Source: Chryseobacterium gwangjuense | GTDB taxonomy: Bacteria > Bacteroidota > Bacteroidia > Flavobacteriales > Weeksellaceae | NCBI RefSeq assembly: GCF_021311115.1 | Contig: NZ_JAJTNP010000001.1 | Span: 186,001-250,000, forward strand | DNA: 64,000 bases | Reading direction: 5' to 3' | Shown: positions 37,259 through 45,394 of the stretch, in pieces | Numbering within the stretch: position 1 is the first letter of the stretch | How the letters are laid out: each line of letters opens with the position of its first letter | Translations under genes and position numbers: made by a program | Notes under the pieces: generated by a model | What the model saw: only the letters and a program-made list of their open reading frames with translations | Told to the model about the DNA's origin: nothing | Database searches by the model: none

Positions 37259-37705
37259 TTAATACTTTTCCGTAAGATAGCGGTAAGCTTTCAGGTATTT
37301 ATTGAATCGTTTAATGTCTTTTACAGTAAGTTCTCTGTTCACTCTTCTCAGATCCATATTATCCCGAAGGTCATTCATTTTAACAGCAACTGCCAAAGGA
37401 GATCTTTCGGTTCTTTTAATGAATTCATCATAATCTTCATCAGGATCATATTTGGTCAAACAGCTCACCGCGAAAATAATATATTCTGGAAACCCTTCGT
37501 TTCTTAAATAATCCAGACTGAATTCTGAAGGATGATCTTCCACTACATCATGCAAAACACCTACGATTTTTTCATCGGTAGTTTTACCATATTCCATGAC
37601 ACGCATTACATGAGCGATATAGGGTGCATGATACTTGTCGGTTTGTCCTTTGTGTGCTTTAGTCGCTATTTTAATTGCTTTATGAAGCAGTTCTTCTTTT
37701 ATCAT
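37259..37705 (-). CDS. HD-domain phosphohydrolase, (p)ppGpp hydrolase-like
   Basis: The start was placed at ATG 37705 (MIKEELLHKAIKIATKAHKG), which is where RelA/SpoT-type HD domains begin; the upstream extension is not conserved-looking. The protein has 148 residues. HD-domain markers are AHKGQTDKYHAPYIAHVMRV, LHDVVEDHP (the HDxxED metal motif), and AVKMNDLRDN. The short stand-alone form resembles Mesh1/SAH-type (p)ppGpp hydrolases, but it could hydrolyse other nucleotides. No synthetase domain is present. Confidence 0.85.
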   Translation of the reverse strand: MIKEELLHKAIKIATKAHKGQTDKYHAPYIAHVMRVMEYGKTTDEKIVGVLHDVVEDHPSEFSLDYLRNEGFPEYIIFAVSCLTKYDPDEDYDEFIKRTERSPLAVAVKMNDLRDNMDLRRVNRELTVKDIKRFNKYLKAYRYLTEKY

Positions 37706-37789
37706 TTTTCTTAGGAAAGTAGATACAAAAATAAAAAATGTCCCAAAATCCTGAGACATTTTATAAAATTTATTTACAAATTAATAGTA

Positions 37790-38122
37790 TTAATTTGTTT
37801 CTTCTTCTACAGAGGCATCCGGTGCATTAGTTTTTACAGATTCTATGCCATTTTCCATACCGCTTGCAGCCTCATACATTTGGCTTGTTCCTATGATCTG
37901 TCCGTTTGTTGCCTTTAGATTAAAGTAGTGACGTCCGTCTTTCGCTGCATTTCTTTCGAATTTTGAATCGTCCTGTGAATTTTTTTTTACAGAATCAATT
38001 CCGTTTTCGCAGGATGATTTAGTGCTATACCCTTGGCTGGATAATATAACCTGACCGTTTCCTGCTTTCAAATTAAACTGAAAATCTCCGTTTGAACGGG
38101 TAGAAATGATAAATTTTCCCAT
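37790..38122 (-). CDS. YegP-like DUF1508 protein with two tandem modules
   Basis: The protein has 110 residues built from two copies of a DUF1508 unit: FIISTRSNGDFQFNLKAGNG with SCENGIDSVKKN, then DGRHYFNLKATNGQIIGTSQ with GMENGIESVKTN. Both contain the FxxKAxNGQ and NGIxSVK hallmarks of the UPF0339 family. The C-terminus is acidic. The function is unknown; such proteins are small, cytoplasmic and often stress-associated. It lies at the left edge of the exported-protein island. Confidence 0.93.
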   Translation of the reverse strand: MGKFIISTRSNGDFQFNLKAGNGQVILSSQGYSTKSSCENGIDSVKKNSQDDSKFERNAAKDGRHYFNLKATNGQIIGTSQMYEAASGMENGIESVKTNAPDASVEEETN

Positions 38123-38236
38123 AATTTTAAAATTGTGATTGGTTGTACAGGATAAAAATATTCATTTTTCTTTACAATTTAAATATTTTTTTCTTCATTT
38201 TTAAATCATTACTAAAATATAGTAATACAAATGAAT

Positions 38237-38746
38237 TTAATCGTACCAATATTCTTTCTTAATAGAATATCCAGCTTTTTTAAATGCATTAATCAGTTCG
38301 TTAGCCAATTTTTCGTTCTTTTTTTCATGTGATAAATTTAAAAAGAACAGATCGCCACTATAGGTTTCTTCTTTACCAGTTTCCTCAATTTCTGTTGCCT
38401 TTGAAGCATTAGGTTCTGTAGTAAATATAATGTTGATGTCTTTCACAATTGCTTTGATCTTGGACAGTTCTATTTGCTGTTTAATAGTATAATAGATGTT
38501 TTTGTAGTTGTTTTTCTTTCGGATTTCAAGAGTCAGAATTTTATATTTTCCTTCAAGACTGTCTTTGATACTGTATGGCTTTATCACTTCAAAATTTTCT
38601 CCGTAATAATTGGCTGAATCTTGTTTTTGTGCTTTAATTTCCTTTTGAATTTCACGGTTCAATATCTTCACAATTTTTTGCACCTGTGCGGGAGCAAAAA
38701 CTGCTTGTAAAAGAAAAGCAAGAGAAATAATCAACTTTTTAGTCAT
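38237..38746 (-). CDS. Exported protein of unknown family, paralogue A
   Basis: The protein has 169 residues. The signal peptide is MTKKLIISLAFLLQAVFAPA. The mature part contains IKQQIELSKIKAIVKDINII, then FTTEPNASK, and ends KKAGYSIKKEYWYD. The protein at 41725-42225 shares the same order (EIELSKI...KDINVIFVTQPDA...KTGYSIEMENWYD), so the two are paralogues. I recognise no characterised family. The gene is transcribed away from the PAS-LuxR gene; the shared 150-bp region contains one copy of the AAATAC-N10-GTATTT block. Confidence 0.85.
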   Translation of the reverse strand: MTKKLIISLAFLLQAVFAPAQVQKIVKILNREIQKEIKAQKQDSANYYGENFEVIKPYSIKDSLEGKYKILTLEIRKKNNYKNIYYTIKQQIELSKIKAIVKDINIIFTTEPNASKATEIEETGKEETYSGDLFFLNLSHEKKNEKLANELINAFKKAGYSIKKEYWYD

Positions 38747-38836
38747 AATGATTGTTTTCAGAGATCAATATTAGTTTTATTTACTTGACTGGTTTCATAA
38801 GTATTATGCAATTTCCGATTTATATTGACATAAAAA

Positions 38837-38861
38837 AATACCGCATTTGTAGTATTTTAAG
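38837..38861. promoter_or_regulatory. Operator candidate AAATAC-N10-GTATTT, copy 1
   Basis: Read on the minus strand it is AAATAC TACAAATGCG GTATTT inside a longer segment (about 38807-38861) that also has TTTCCGATTTAT. Nearly the same arrangement recurs at 43419-43444. It lies between the divergent paralogue A and PAS-LuxR genes. Confidence 0.6.
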
Positions 38862-38896
38862 AGAATTTTAAGTATTTTTATAAAAACTCATTGCCT

Positions 38897-39667
38897 ATGG
38901 AGCCTGTTAAACATATACTTAATGATATTTGGGATAAATACCCGGAAGCTTTGTCTAATGAGTATATAACGGTGGCATTACCTGAAGTAGAAAAACTTAT
39001 TGCTGAATTATTTGCTTTAGGACCTTTCTATTATTATACCTTAAATGTTGGAAACAGTACACTTTGCAATTTCAGCGAGAGTATTCTGTCTATTCACAAC
39101 CTGAAAAAATACCCTCAGCATCTGAAAGATGTTATCGATCTTGTTCATCCTGATGATTTACCTTTTGTAATGGAAGCTGAAGCTTGGACGTTAGAAATGT
39201 ATAAGGAAATTGGCTTTGAACATCAGACGCAATTGAAATCAGGGTATTGTTTTCGTATGAAAACAAAGGAAAATGTCTATGAACTTTTTCATCATCAGGC
39301 AATCCATACCTTAAAAGATGAACAGGGAAGACTGCTGCAAACCATAAATATCCACACCAATATTCAGAGCATTTCACAGGAGAATAATTATGTGGTAACA
39401 GTTTCCGGGATAGGATCAAGGCATGATTTCTATCAAAAAACCTTACGCCCGGAATTGTTTGCTTTAAATATATCCGAACGTCTCACGAAAAGAGAACTTG
39501 AAGTTTTCGTATTACTAATAAAGGGGTACAGTGATAAGGAAATCGCCGAAACTATAGTAATTTCGTATCATACGGTTCGTACTCATCACAAAAATATCCT
39601 GAAGAAAACCAAAAGCAAAAACAGTAAAGAACTTATAAAAAAGGGGTTGGTACAAGGTTTTTTATAA
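38897..39667 (+). CDS. PAS-type sensor with C-terminal LuxR HTH
   Basis: The start was set at ATG 38897; an in-frame TTG six bases upstream is the only alternative. The protein has 256 residues. A PAS-like region covers about 40-165, with LVHPDDLPFVMEAEAWTLEM resembling the PAS HPDD helix. The LuxR HTH is at about 195-255: LTKRELEVFVLLIKGYSDKE, IAETIVISYHTVRTHHKNIL. It has no receiver domain, so it probably senses a small ligand directly. It is the only regulator in the exported-protein island and the prime candidate to bind the duplicated sites at 38837 and 43419. Confidence 0.9.
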   Translation: MEPVKHILNDIWDKYPEALSNEYITVALPEVEKLIAELFALGPFYYYTLNVGNSTLCNFSESILSIHNLKKYPQHLKDVIDLVHPDDLPFVMEAEAWTLEMYKEIGFEHQTQLKSGYCFRMKTKENVYELFHHQAIHTLKDEQGRLLQTINIHTNIQSISQENNYVVTVSGIGSRHDFYQKTLRPELFALNISERLTKRELEVFVLLIKGYSDKEIAETIVISYHTVRTHHKNILKKTKSKNSKELIKKGLVQGFL

Positions 39668-39709
39668 ATCTAAATTTTCTATGCATTTAAAAGCCTGAAT
39701 AGAGTAGTC

Positions 39710-39997
39710 TTATTTCTCTTTGGGAAGAGACGCTATTTTTTCAGGAATTGCCAGGTTTAATACTTTATAATCTGTAGTATCCCTCTTTTTATCTTTCAGG
39801 CATGAATAAATTGCTAGGTCTTTAGGCTTTACAACAAGTATTTTATAGAAATCTTTTTGTTTCTCTTTTTTTGATAGATGAAGATCAGCCATCTTCATGC
39901 TCATTGTATCTATTTTAAGGGAAGGTATTCTCTTCTCTGCCTTCTGAGCATATATTGATACAGAAACAAATACAAGTGGAATGAATAATAATTTCAT
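39710..39997 (-). CDS. Small exported protein of unknown function
   Basis: The protein has 95 residues. The signal peptide MKLLFIPLVFVSVSIYAQ is followed by a basic, lysine-rich mature part (LHLSKKEKQKDFYKILVVKP, then KDKKRDTTDYKVLNLAIPEK). I recognise no domain. It runs convergent to the PAS-LuxR gene and has a 195-bp gap upstream with no clear promoter. It is accepted as real because of its signal peptide and its setting among similar exported proteins. Confidence 0.65.
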   Translation of the reverse strand: MKLLFIPLVFVSVSIYAQKAEKRIPSLKIDTMSMKMADLHLSKKEKQKDFYKILVVKPKDLAIYSCLKDKKRDTTDYKVLNLAIPEKIASLPKEK

Positions 39998-40192
39998 GGG
40001 GTATGTGAATTTTCTATTGGTTTTAATAAGACAATTCAGACCAAGTAATTATTACTTTCTTTTTGAAATTATTTTAAAAAATGATACGATTAATATTTTT
40101 GTAATTCCAATAATAAAAGGTTTATTGAATTTTGTTTCAATAAACCTTCTTTTTTTTATTAAGTTAATCTTTCAAAAAATTACATTAGAAAA

Positions 40193-41194
40193 CTATTGAT
40201 TAGCATATTCTACCATATAACTTTTTATTTTCCCCTTCCATGAGCCTAAATCATTATTATCTCCGGTAAATACTTTAGAATTTCCTTTAAAATCTTCTTT
40301 GTCAAAAACAACAAACTTTAACCCCTTATCTACATATATGTTCTCCAACTCCTGAACACGGTTGGGCTTTCTGGCTCCCAGATATTGGTTAAATTGATTC
40401 CCATAACTCTCACTACTTTTAACAGCTAAATTTTCTATTTCAAAGCTTTTAATTTTATTCGACCAATTGGAGGGAAGGGTAGATTGGTTGGTTGTAATTT
40501 CCCAATCATTTCCGTCATATTCTTCAGAATCATAAGCAATCATCATCATACCCGGAGATATTTCAATCCCCATCACATCCTGCTCGGGTTTCAAAGTTTC
40601 ATGCGAGCAGCCTGCTTTGTGAAGATGTCCTTTTCCTTCACTGTTTTTTATTCTTACATAATGGGTGATTGCCGGATCAAATAATTTACCCGTTTTCTTA
40701 TCCTCTCTTGATCCATAATTAACTTTATTGGTCGTTACTCTTATATAGTATTGGCCATCATAGTAACTTACATAAGCTTTCCAGGCATTGTCTTTACTCA
40801 TCCAAATATCGCTTCTCCAAAATTCATTATCCGTTAGCTGGATTTTTTGATGGGTAAGGACATAGCTGGCTGCTTGCAGCTCTTTGTAAAAAGCAATATA
40901 TTCTTTGTGGGATAAATTGGAGGTTCCAACTCCTTCGCATTTATCATTGATTACAAGAATAGTGATATCATTTTCAACATTATCATCATCTGAAACAAAT
41001 TCATATTCTACAAAATTTCCTATATCATATTCGTCTTCCATCACGAATTTACTTTGTTTCAGTTCCTTTCCTAAATTGTCTTTATTCATCTTCATAATCT
41101 TTTTGAAATCCTCCATTGTTTTAGGAGGAACAATTTGTGCCTGTATCATTATACTGAAGATAACAAGCATTAAAGATAATTTTGATGTTTTCAT
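40193..41194 (-). CDS. Exported protein with two beta/gamma-crystallin-like Greek-key motifs
   Basis: The protein has 333 residues. The signal peptide is MKTSKLSLMLVIFSIMIQAQ. The first 220 residues are an unrecognised domain. The last 110 hold two Greek-key signatures of the form aromatic-x4-aromatic-x-Gly: YDSEEYDG and FDKEDFKG, each followed about 20 residues later by Trp and KIKS (WSNKIKS, WKGKIKS). Crystallin modules usually bind calcium through an (N/D)(N/D)xx(S/T)S clamp, which is degraded in both copies here, so calcium binding is doubtful. The role is unknown; secreted Greek-key proteins can be structural or inhibitory. Confidence 0.75.
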   Translation of the reverse strand: MKTSKLSLMLVIFSIMIQAQIVPPKTMEDFKKIMKMNKDNLGKELKQSKFVMEDEYDIGNFVEYEFVSDDDNVENDITILVINDKCEGVGTSNLSHKEYIAFYKELQAASYVLTHQKIQLTDNEFWRSDIWMSKDNAWKAYVSYYDGQYYIRVTTNKVNYGSREDKKTGKLFDPAITHYVRIKNSEGKGHLHKAGCSHETLKPEQDVMGIEISPGMMMIAYDSEEYDGNDWEITTNQSTLPSNWSNKIKSFEIENLAVKSSESYGNQFNQYLGARKPNRVQELENIYVDKGLKFVVFDKEDFKGNSKVFTGDNNDLGSWKGKIKSYMVEYANQ

Positions 41195-41252
41195 GCGTTC
41201 AGTTTTTTGAGGTTAAAATTAAAGAGATCAGTATCTATATTTTTTCTATGAA

Positions 41253-41732
41253 TTATCGTGTGCTGACTATAAGCTCAATTTCCGGATATTGTTTTTGCCA
41301 GACTTCAATTAAATGGTTGTCATTTTCAGGGATTCCTGCAATTAAAGTTTGCAGTTTAGGAAATGCCTGTAAAATTTTTAAAATTCCATTAACGGTAACA
41401 TCGGTAAATTTTATATAGAGGTATTCCAAATTTTCAAGATGTAAGATACAATCCAGGTTATCATCATTCAAAGGCATACTTCGTAAATCTAAATACTCAA
41501 CATTTTTTAATTTTTTCAGATATTGCAAACCTTCTTCCGTTACAAACGACCCTCCAATAGCCAAACGATCAATATGAGTGACGTATTGGGTGATGAAAAA
41601 CAGTTCATTATCAGTAAGATCACTATCACGACAACCAAACTGACTTAAATATGCCGGAATGTTTTTGTTATTTTTAGTGCTAAAATATTTTTCAAGCAAA
41701 TACTTTTCACGGTTTTTGGAAAGTTTAATCAT
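41253..41732 (-). CDS. LRR-like small protein, coupled to paralogue B
   Basis: The protein has 159 residues with no signal peptide. It contains consecutive leucine-rich-repeat-like units: IDRLAIGGSFVTEEGLQYLK, NVEYLDLRSMPLNDDNLDCI, LEYLYIKFTDVTVNGILKIL, and PKLQTLIAGIPENDNHLIEV. Such short LRR proteins are often immunity or binding proteins. The start codon overlaps the stop of the preceding exported gene by 8 nt, showing tight translational coupling, so the pair probably acts together (inference). Confidence 0.75.
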   Translation of the reverse strand: MIKLSKNREKYLLEKYFSTKNNKNIPAYLSQFGCRDSDLTDNELFFITQYVTHIDRLAIGGSFVTEEGLQYLKKLKNVEYLDLRSMPLNDDNLDCILHLENLEYLYIKFTDVTVNGILKILQAFPKLQTLIAGIPENDNHLIEVWQKQYPEIELIVSTR

Positions 41733-42225
41733 ACCAGTTTTCCATTTCGATAGAGTAGCCTGTTTTTTCTAGTAACGCCAAGAGTTCATTCGCCCAGGTT
41801 TCGTTGTATTTTTCCGAACAGCAAAGTTGTAAGAAAAATAAGCTGTATGTTCTTGTTTCTTTGCCGTTTTCATAAATTTTCACCGCGTCAGGCTGGGTTA
41901 CAAAAATAACATTGATATCTTTTGAAAGTCTGGTGATTTTACTTAATTCAATCTCTTGTTTTTCAGTGAAATAAGTTTCTGTATATTTATCTCCTTGCTC
42001 CGAAAATTCCACTTTTTTACGCTTTACTGCGATGCTTAACATTCCATTTTTAATCTGAAACGGCTCTACAACCACAAGTGTGTCATAGCGTTCAACTCTG
42101 TCAGAATTTTTAAATTGATTTTCAACTTCCCAACGCAGGTCTTTGTTTAAAAAATCTACGATTTTTTTTTCCTGTGCTTGAAAATTTAGCGAAAAAAGAA
42201 TGATGAGAAAAAGTAGCGGTTTCAT
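41725..42225 (-). CDS. Exported protein of unknown family, paralogue B
   Basis: The protein has 166 residues. The signal peptide is MKPLLFLIILFSLNFQAQ. It aligns through its length with the protein at 38237-38746: VDFLNKDLRWEVE near the start, QEIELSKITRLSKDINVIFV in the middle, and LLALLEKTGYSIEMENWYD at the end. A CC pair in FLQLCCSEK is specific to this copy. The 3-prime end overlaps the LRR-like gene by 8 nt. No characterised relatives are known to me. Confidence 0.82.
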   Translation of the reverse strand: MKPLLFLIILFSLNFQAQEKKIVDFLNKDLRWEVENQFKNSDRVERYDTLVVVEPFQIKNGMLSIAVKRKKVEFSEQGDKYTETYFTEKQEIELSKITRLSKDINVIFVTQPDAVKIYENGKETRTYSLFFLQLCCSEKYNETWANELLALLEKTGYSIEMENWYD

Positions 42226-42400
42226 TTTGTTTTAAAAATAGGTTATTATTTATACGATAGGAGTGAGAACTCTGATGACACTCGGAAATGTTCCCATTTT
42301 TTCCAGTTCTACTATTACAGCATATTGGGTTCTACAATACTTAAAATATCCGAAAGTAATGCAGTAAAAGAGTAATAGGTTCATTTTAAATTAATCAAGA

Positions 42401-42826
42401 TTATATCTCGTCTTTATAGACTTCTATCTCTTCTAACTCCCCGTTTTCTTTGTAGTATTTCCATTCACCATCAGCTTTTCCTTTTTTATATTTTCCGATT
42501 TCTTTCAGTTTCCCACTTTCATAATAAGTTTTCCATTCTCCACTTTTTTCTCCATTTTTATACTTTCCAGCTTCTTCTAATTTTCCGCTTTCATAGTAAA
42601 GTTTCCATTCACCTTCCGGTTCTCCTTTTTCAAAATTCCCAATTGATGCCAATGTTCCGTTTTCATGATACGATTTCCATTCACCAATTTCTTTTTCTTC
42701 AGCATTTTCATAACCGGAAGACATTAGTGTACCGTTGTCGTAATGATATTCTTTGAGCTTTTTGGATTGTGCAAAACTAGAAATACTTAAAAGTAATGAA
42801 AGAATAATAGTAGTGTGTTTTATCAT
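42401..42826 (-). CDS. Exported MORN-like repeat protein (YwqK-type)
   Basis: The protein has 141 residues. The signal peptide MIKHTTIILSLLLSISSFAQ precedes about five tandem units of 23 residues with the pattern GEWKxYYExGKLxExGxYKxG, for example GEWKLYYESGKLEEAGKYKN and GEWKTYYESGKLKEIGKYKK. This is the YwqK/MORN-2 type repeat. Databases call many of these proteins toxin-antitoxin YwqK-family antitoxins, but no toxin gene lies next to it and an exported antitoxin would be odd. It may bind a surface partner. Confidence 0.88.
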   Translation of the reverse strand: MIKHTTIILSLLLSISSFAQSKKLKEYHYDNGTLMSSGYENAEEKEIGEWKSYHENGTLASIGNFEKGEPEGEWKLYYESGKLEEAGKYKNGEKSGEWKTYYESGKLKEIGKYKKGKADGEWKYYKENGELEEIEVYKDEI

Positions 42827-42866
42827 AGTTTTAAAAGTCGTTTTTAAGTTGAGTTAAGACATGATG

Positions 42867-43313
42867 TTATTTCTTTACACAAAAGGTTGCCAAATGCTTT
42901 ATTGCCTTATCTACATCCGGAATGTATACACTTTTATCATCAAACCTTAACGTACTGGTACGGTCTTTACTTAAAAATTCTCCTTCAAAATTTGTAATTG
43001 CAGTTTCTTCATTATAGAAAAAGTGACCGGGATAACTTTCATTGGAACCAATAATTCGATTGATATTTGTGGGTAAAATTTGCTCAAATACCAATTGTTC
43101 CGTCTTACCCTGCTTATTTGTTGAACTTAAAGTATAATTAACTACAATCTTACATTCATCAACACTTTTTATAATGACATTAGTAGCACGAGATGCATTT
43201 TTTCCGTAGGCTTTTAGCTTTTCTGTAAGCCACTTAATAGTTTCGTCTTTGGTTTGTGCAGTTGCTGTAAATATCCCTGCTCCGAAAGCAAGTACTAAGA
43301 ATAGTTTTTTCAT
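42867..43313 (-). CDS. Exported protein of unknown function with the second regulatory block upstream
   Basis: The protein has 148 residues. The signal peptide is MKKLFLVLAFGAGIFTATAQ. The mature region begins TKDETIKWLTEKLKAYGKNA and later has FDDKSVYIPDVDKAIKHLAT with a final CVKK. I recognise no family. It is the most upstream gene of the minus-strand part of the island. Its upstream region holds the second AAATAC-N10-GTATTT site about 110 nt before the start, which suggests the same control as paralogue A. Confidence 0.78.
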   Translation of the reverse strand: MKKLFLVLAFGAGIFTATAQTKDETIKWLTEKLKAYGKNASRATNVIIKSVDECKIVVNYTLSSTNKQGKTEQLVFEQILPTNINRIIGSNESYPGHFFYNEETAITNFEGEFLSKDRTSTLRFDDKSVYIPDVDKAIKHLATFCVKK

Positions 43314-43418
43314 ATAGTTATTAGTATTTCTTTAATTTATCGTAAGGTTCTAAATAGCTTCAAGATTGTATCTATTTAGATCTTCCCTGCAAATTTCCGA
43401 TTAATACTATTAAAAACA

Positions 43419-43444
43419 AATACCACAATAGTAGTATTTTTAAG
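43419..43444. promoter_or_regulatory. Operator candidate AAATAC-N10-GTATTT, copy 2
   Basis: On the minus strand it reads AAATAC TACTATTGTG GTATTT. The surrounding 60 bp (from a TTTCCGATTAAT segment at about 43396) match the region at 38807-38861 almost block by block. It lies upstream of the exported-protein gene 42867-43313. Confidence 0.6.
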
Positions 43445-43506
43445 TATAATCATTTATTTCTACTTTAAAATGTAGCAATTCATTATTATCAATCACAGAA
43501 AATAAA

Positions 43507-43540
43507 AAAAACGTCTCAATGTTGAGACGTTTTAAAAATC
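43507..43540 (-). terminator. Terminator of the beta-oxidation operon
   Basis: A perfect 12-bp stem AAAACGTCTCAA / TTGAGACGTTTT with a 2-nt loop sits just downstream of the acyl-CoA dehydrogenase stop. The A-rich left side supplies the U-tract of the minus transcript. Confidence 0.9.
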
Positions 43541-43558
43541 AAATTTATATTTAAAAGA

Positions 43559-45346
43559 CTAGTAAGATCCTTTATTAATGTAATGTGCAGCTACTTTTTC
43601 TGTTAATGCCACTACATTCGGATGGTTGGTATACTTTGTAAACCTTCTTAGGCCTGAAAGCATCATTCTTTGTTCGTCACCTTCTGCGAAAGAAATAATT
43701 CCTTCTTTTGCCGCTACGATGATTTTTTCAACCGCTTTGTAAAGGTTTAATTGAGCCATTGCAGCTTCCACAGAATCAGCAGCGAAGTGTTTTTCTGCTC
43801 TTAAAATTGCAGATTCTGCCATGTAGATTTGGTTAAGGATTTCAGAAGCGTTTAGTAATAAATGCTGTTGCTTCTCAATATCCATCATATATTTTTGAAG
43901 AGCAGCACCTGAAACCATCAAGAACACTTTCTTAAGGTTCGCGATAATTGCCTTTTCTTCACTCATGAATGCAGAATAATCAGGAACTTCGAATGAAGGA
44001 ATTCCCATCAATTCTTTGCTGATTGCCATTGCCGGAGATAATAAGTCTAATTCCCCTTTCATCGCTCTCTTAATCAACATTCCAACTGCCAACAATCTGT
44101 TGATTTCGTTGGTTCCTTCATAAATTCTTCCGATTCTTGCGTCTCTCCATGCAGATTCCATTGGAGTATCTTCAGAGAATCCCATTCCTCCGTAGATCTG
44201 GATTCCTTCGTCAGCAGTAGTCTGAGTAAGATCTGATACGAAAACTTTAAGAATAGAAGCTTCTACAGCAAATTCTTCAACTCCTTTTAATTCAGCTTGC
44301 TGATGATCCATTCCTCCGGCAACCAATTCTGCAATTTTATCTTCAACATTTTTTGCCAAACGGTAAGAACCAGCTTCACTCACAAAAACTCCGGTTGACA
44401 TTTCAGCAATTTTCTTTCTGATCGCTCCAAAAGTTGAAATAGAAACACCAAACTGCTTTCTCTCGTTGGAATACTGAATAGAGTGGTTTAAGATTCTTCT
44501 TTGTCCGTCAAGATTTGCCGCCGCTAATTTAATTCTACCAACATTTAATGCATTCAAAGCGATTTTGAAACCATTATTTCTTTCTCCCAACATATTCTCT
44601 ACAGGAACTTTCATATCGTTGAAGAAAACCTGACGTGTAGAAGACGAACGAATTCCTAATTTGTGCTCTTCCTCACCGAAAGTCAGACTTTCAGGATTTT
44701 CCAATTCTGAACGGTTAATCACAAAACCAGTGATGTTTTTATCATCATCAATTTTAGCAAACAAAGTGAAAGTATCTGCAAAACCAGCATTGGAAATCCA
44801 CATTTTTTGTCCATTGATGATATAATGTTTTCCGTCTTCAGACAATCTTGCTCTTGTTTTCCCTGAATTGGCATCAGAACCAGCATCCGGTTCCGTCAAG
44901 CAATATGCTCCGAATTTTGTTCCTGCAGCTAAATCAGGAAGATATTTCTTTTTTAATTCTTCACTTCCGTAAAGAAGAGTAGGTAATGTTCCGATTCCTG
45001 TGTGTGCCCCGTAAGCTGTTGCTAATGAACCGTTTCCTCCTGAAACGTAATCACAAGCCAACATCGTGCTGACGAATCCCATTCCAAGACCGCCATATTC
45101 TTCGGGAACAGTAATTCCCAGCAATCCCATTTCTCCTAACTGACGCATTTTTTCCTCTGTCAATGCATAATCTTTTTTCTCAAAACGATCATGTTGCGGA
45201 ATCACTTCTCTATCAATAAATTCTTTCGCAGAATCGCGAAGCATTTTTTGCTCTTCTGAAAGTTCTTCAAGACTGAAAATTTCGTTTGCAGGAATTTCTT
45301 TGATCAGGAATTCACCTCCTTTTAGTGTTTTATTAAGTGTAGTCAT
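43559..45346 (-). CDS. Acyl-CoA dehydrogenase (long, VLCAD/FadE-like)
   Basis: The protein has 595 residues. The ACAD fold is shown by TVPEEYGGLGMGFVSTM, CLTEPDAGSDANS, KMWISNAGFADTF, and the catalytic-Glu motif RIYEGTNEINR near residue 410. A C-terminal extension of about 170 residues beyond the catalytic motif places it with VLCAD/ACAD9-like enzymes and B. subtilis FadE. It introduces the trans-2 double bond into acyl-CoA. It is the last gene of the operon; the preceding unit at 45368-45775 separates it from the thiolase gene. Confidence 0.94.
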   Translation of the reverse strand: MTTLNKTLKGGEFLIKEIPANEIFSLEELSEEQKMLRDSAKEFIDREVIPQHDRFEKKDYALTEEKMRQLGEMGLLGITVPEEYGGLGMGFVSTMLACDYVSGGNGSLATAYGAHTGIGTLPTLLYGSEELKKKYLPDLAAGTKFGAYCLTEPDAGSDANSGKTRARLSEDGKHYIINGQKMWISNAGFADTFTLFAKIDDDKNITGFVINRSELENPESLTFGEEEHKLGIRSSSTRQVFFNDMKVPVENMLGERNNGFKIALNALNVGRIKLAAANLDGQRRILNHSIQYSNERKQFGVSISTFGAIRKKIAEMSTGVFVSEAGSYRLAKNVEDKIAELVAGGMDHQQAELKGVEEFAVEASILKVFVSDLTQTTADEGIQIYGGMGFSEDTPMESAWRDARIGRIYEGTNEINRLLAVGMLIKRAMKGELDLLSPAMAISKELMGIPSFEVPDYSAFMSEEKAIIANLKKVFLMVSGAALQKYMMDIEKQQHLLLNASEILNQIYMAESAILRAEKHFAADSVEAAMAQLNLYKAVEKIIVAAKEGIISFAEGDEQRMMLSGLRRFTKYTNHPNVVALTEKVAAHYINKGSY

Positions 45347-45367
45347 TATTTTATGATTTTTTAGATT

Positions 45368-45386
45368 AAAGAATAAAGAGAAAAGA
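45368..45386. repeat. Left 19-bp arm of a perfect inverted repeat around the four-helix-bundle gene
   Basis: AAAGAATAAAGAGAAAAGA; its exact reverse complement is at 45757-45775. The arm starts 22 nt upstream of the acyl-CoA dehydrogenase ATG and ends 8 nt beyond the ancestral stop codon of the enclosed gene. Confidence 0.9.
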
Positions 45387-45394
45387 AAAAAGAC

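Noticed and set aside
42401..42826. Toxin-antitoxin system, because MORN-like proteins are often named YwqK antitoxins
   Set aside because: No toxin-like partner is adjacent and the protein has a signal peptide.
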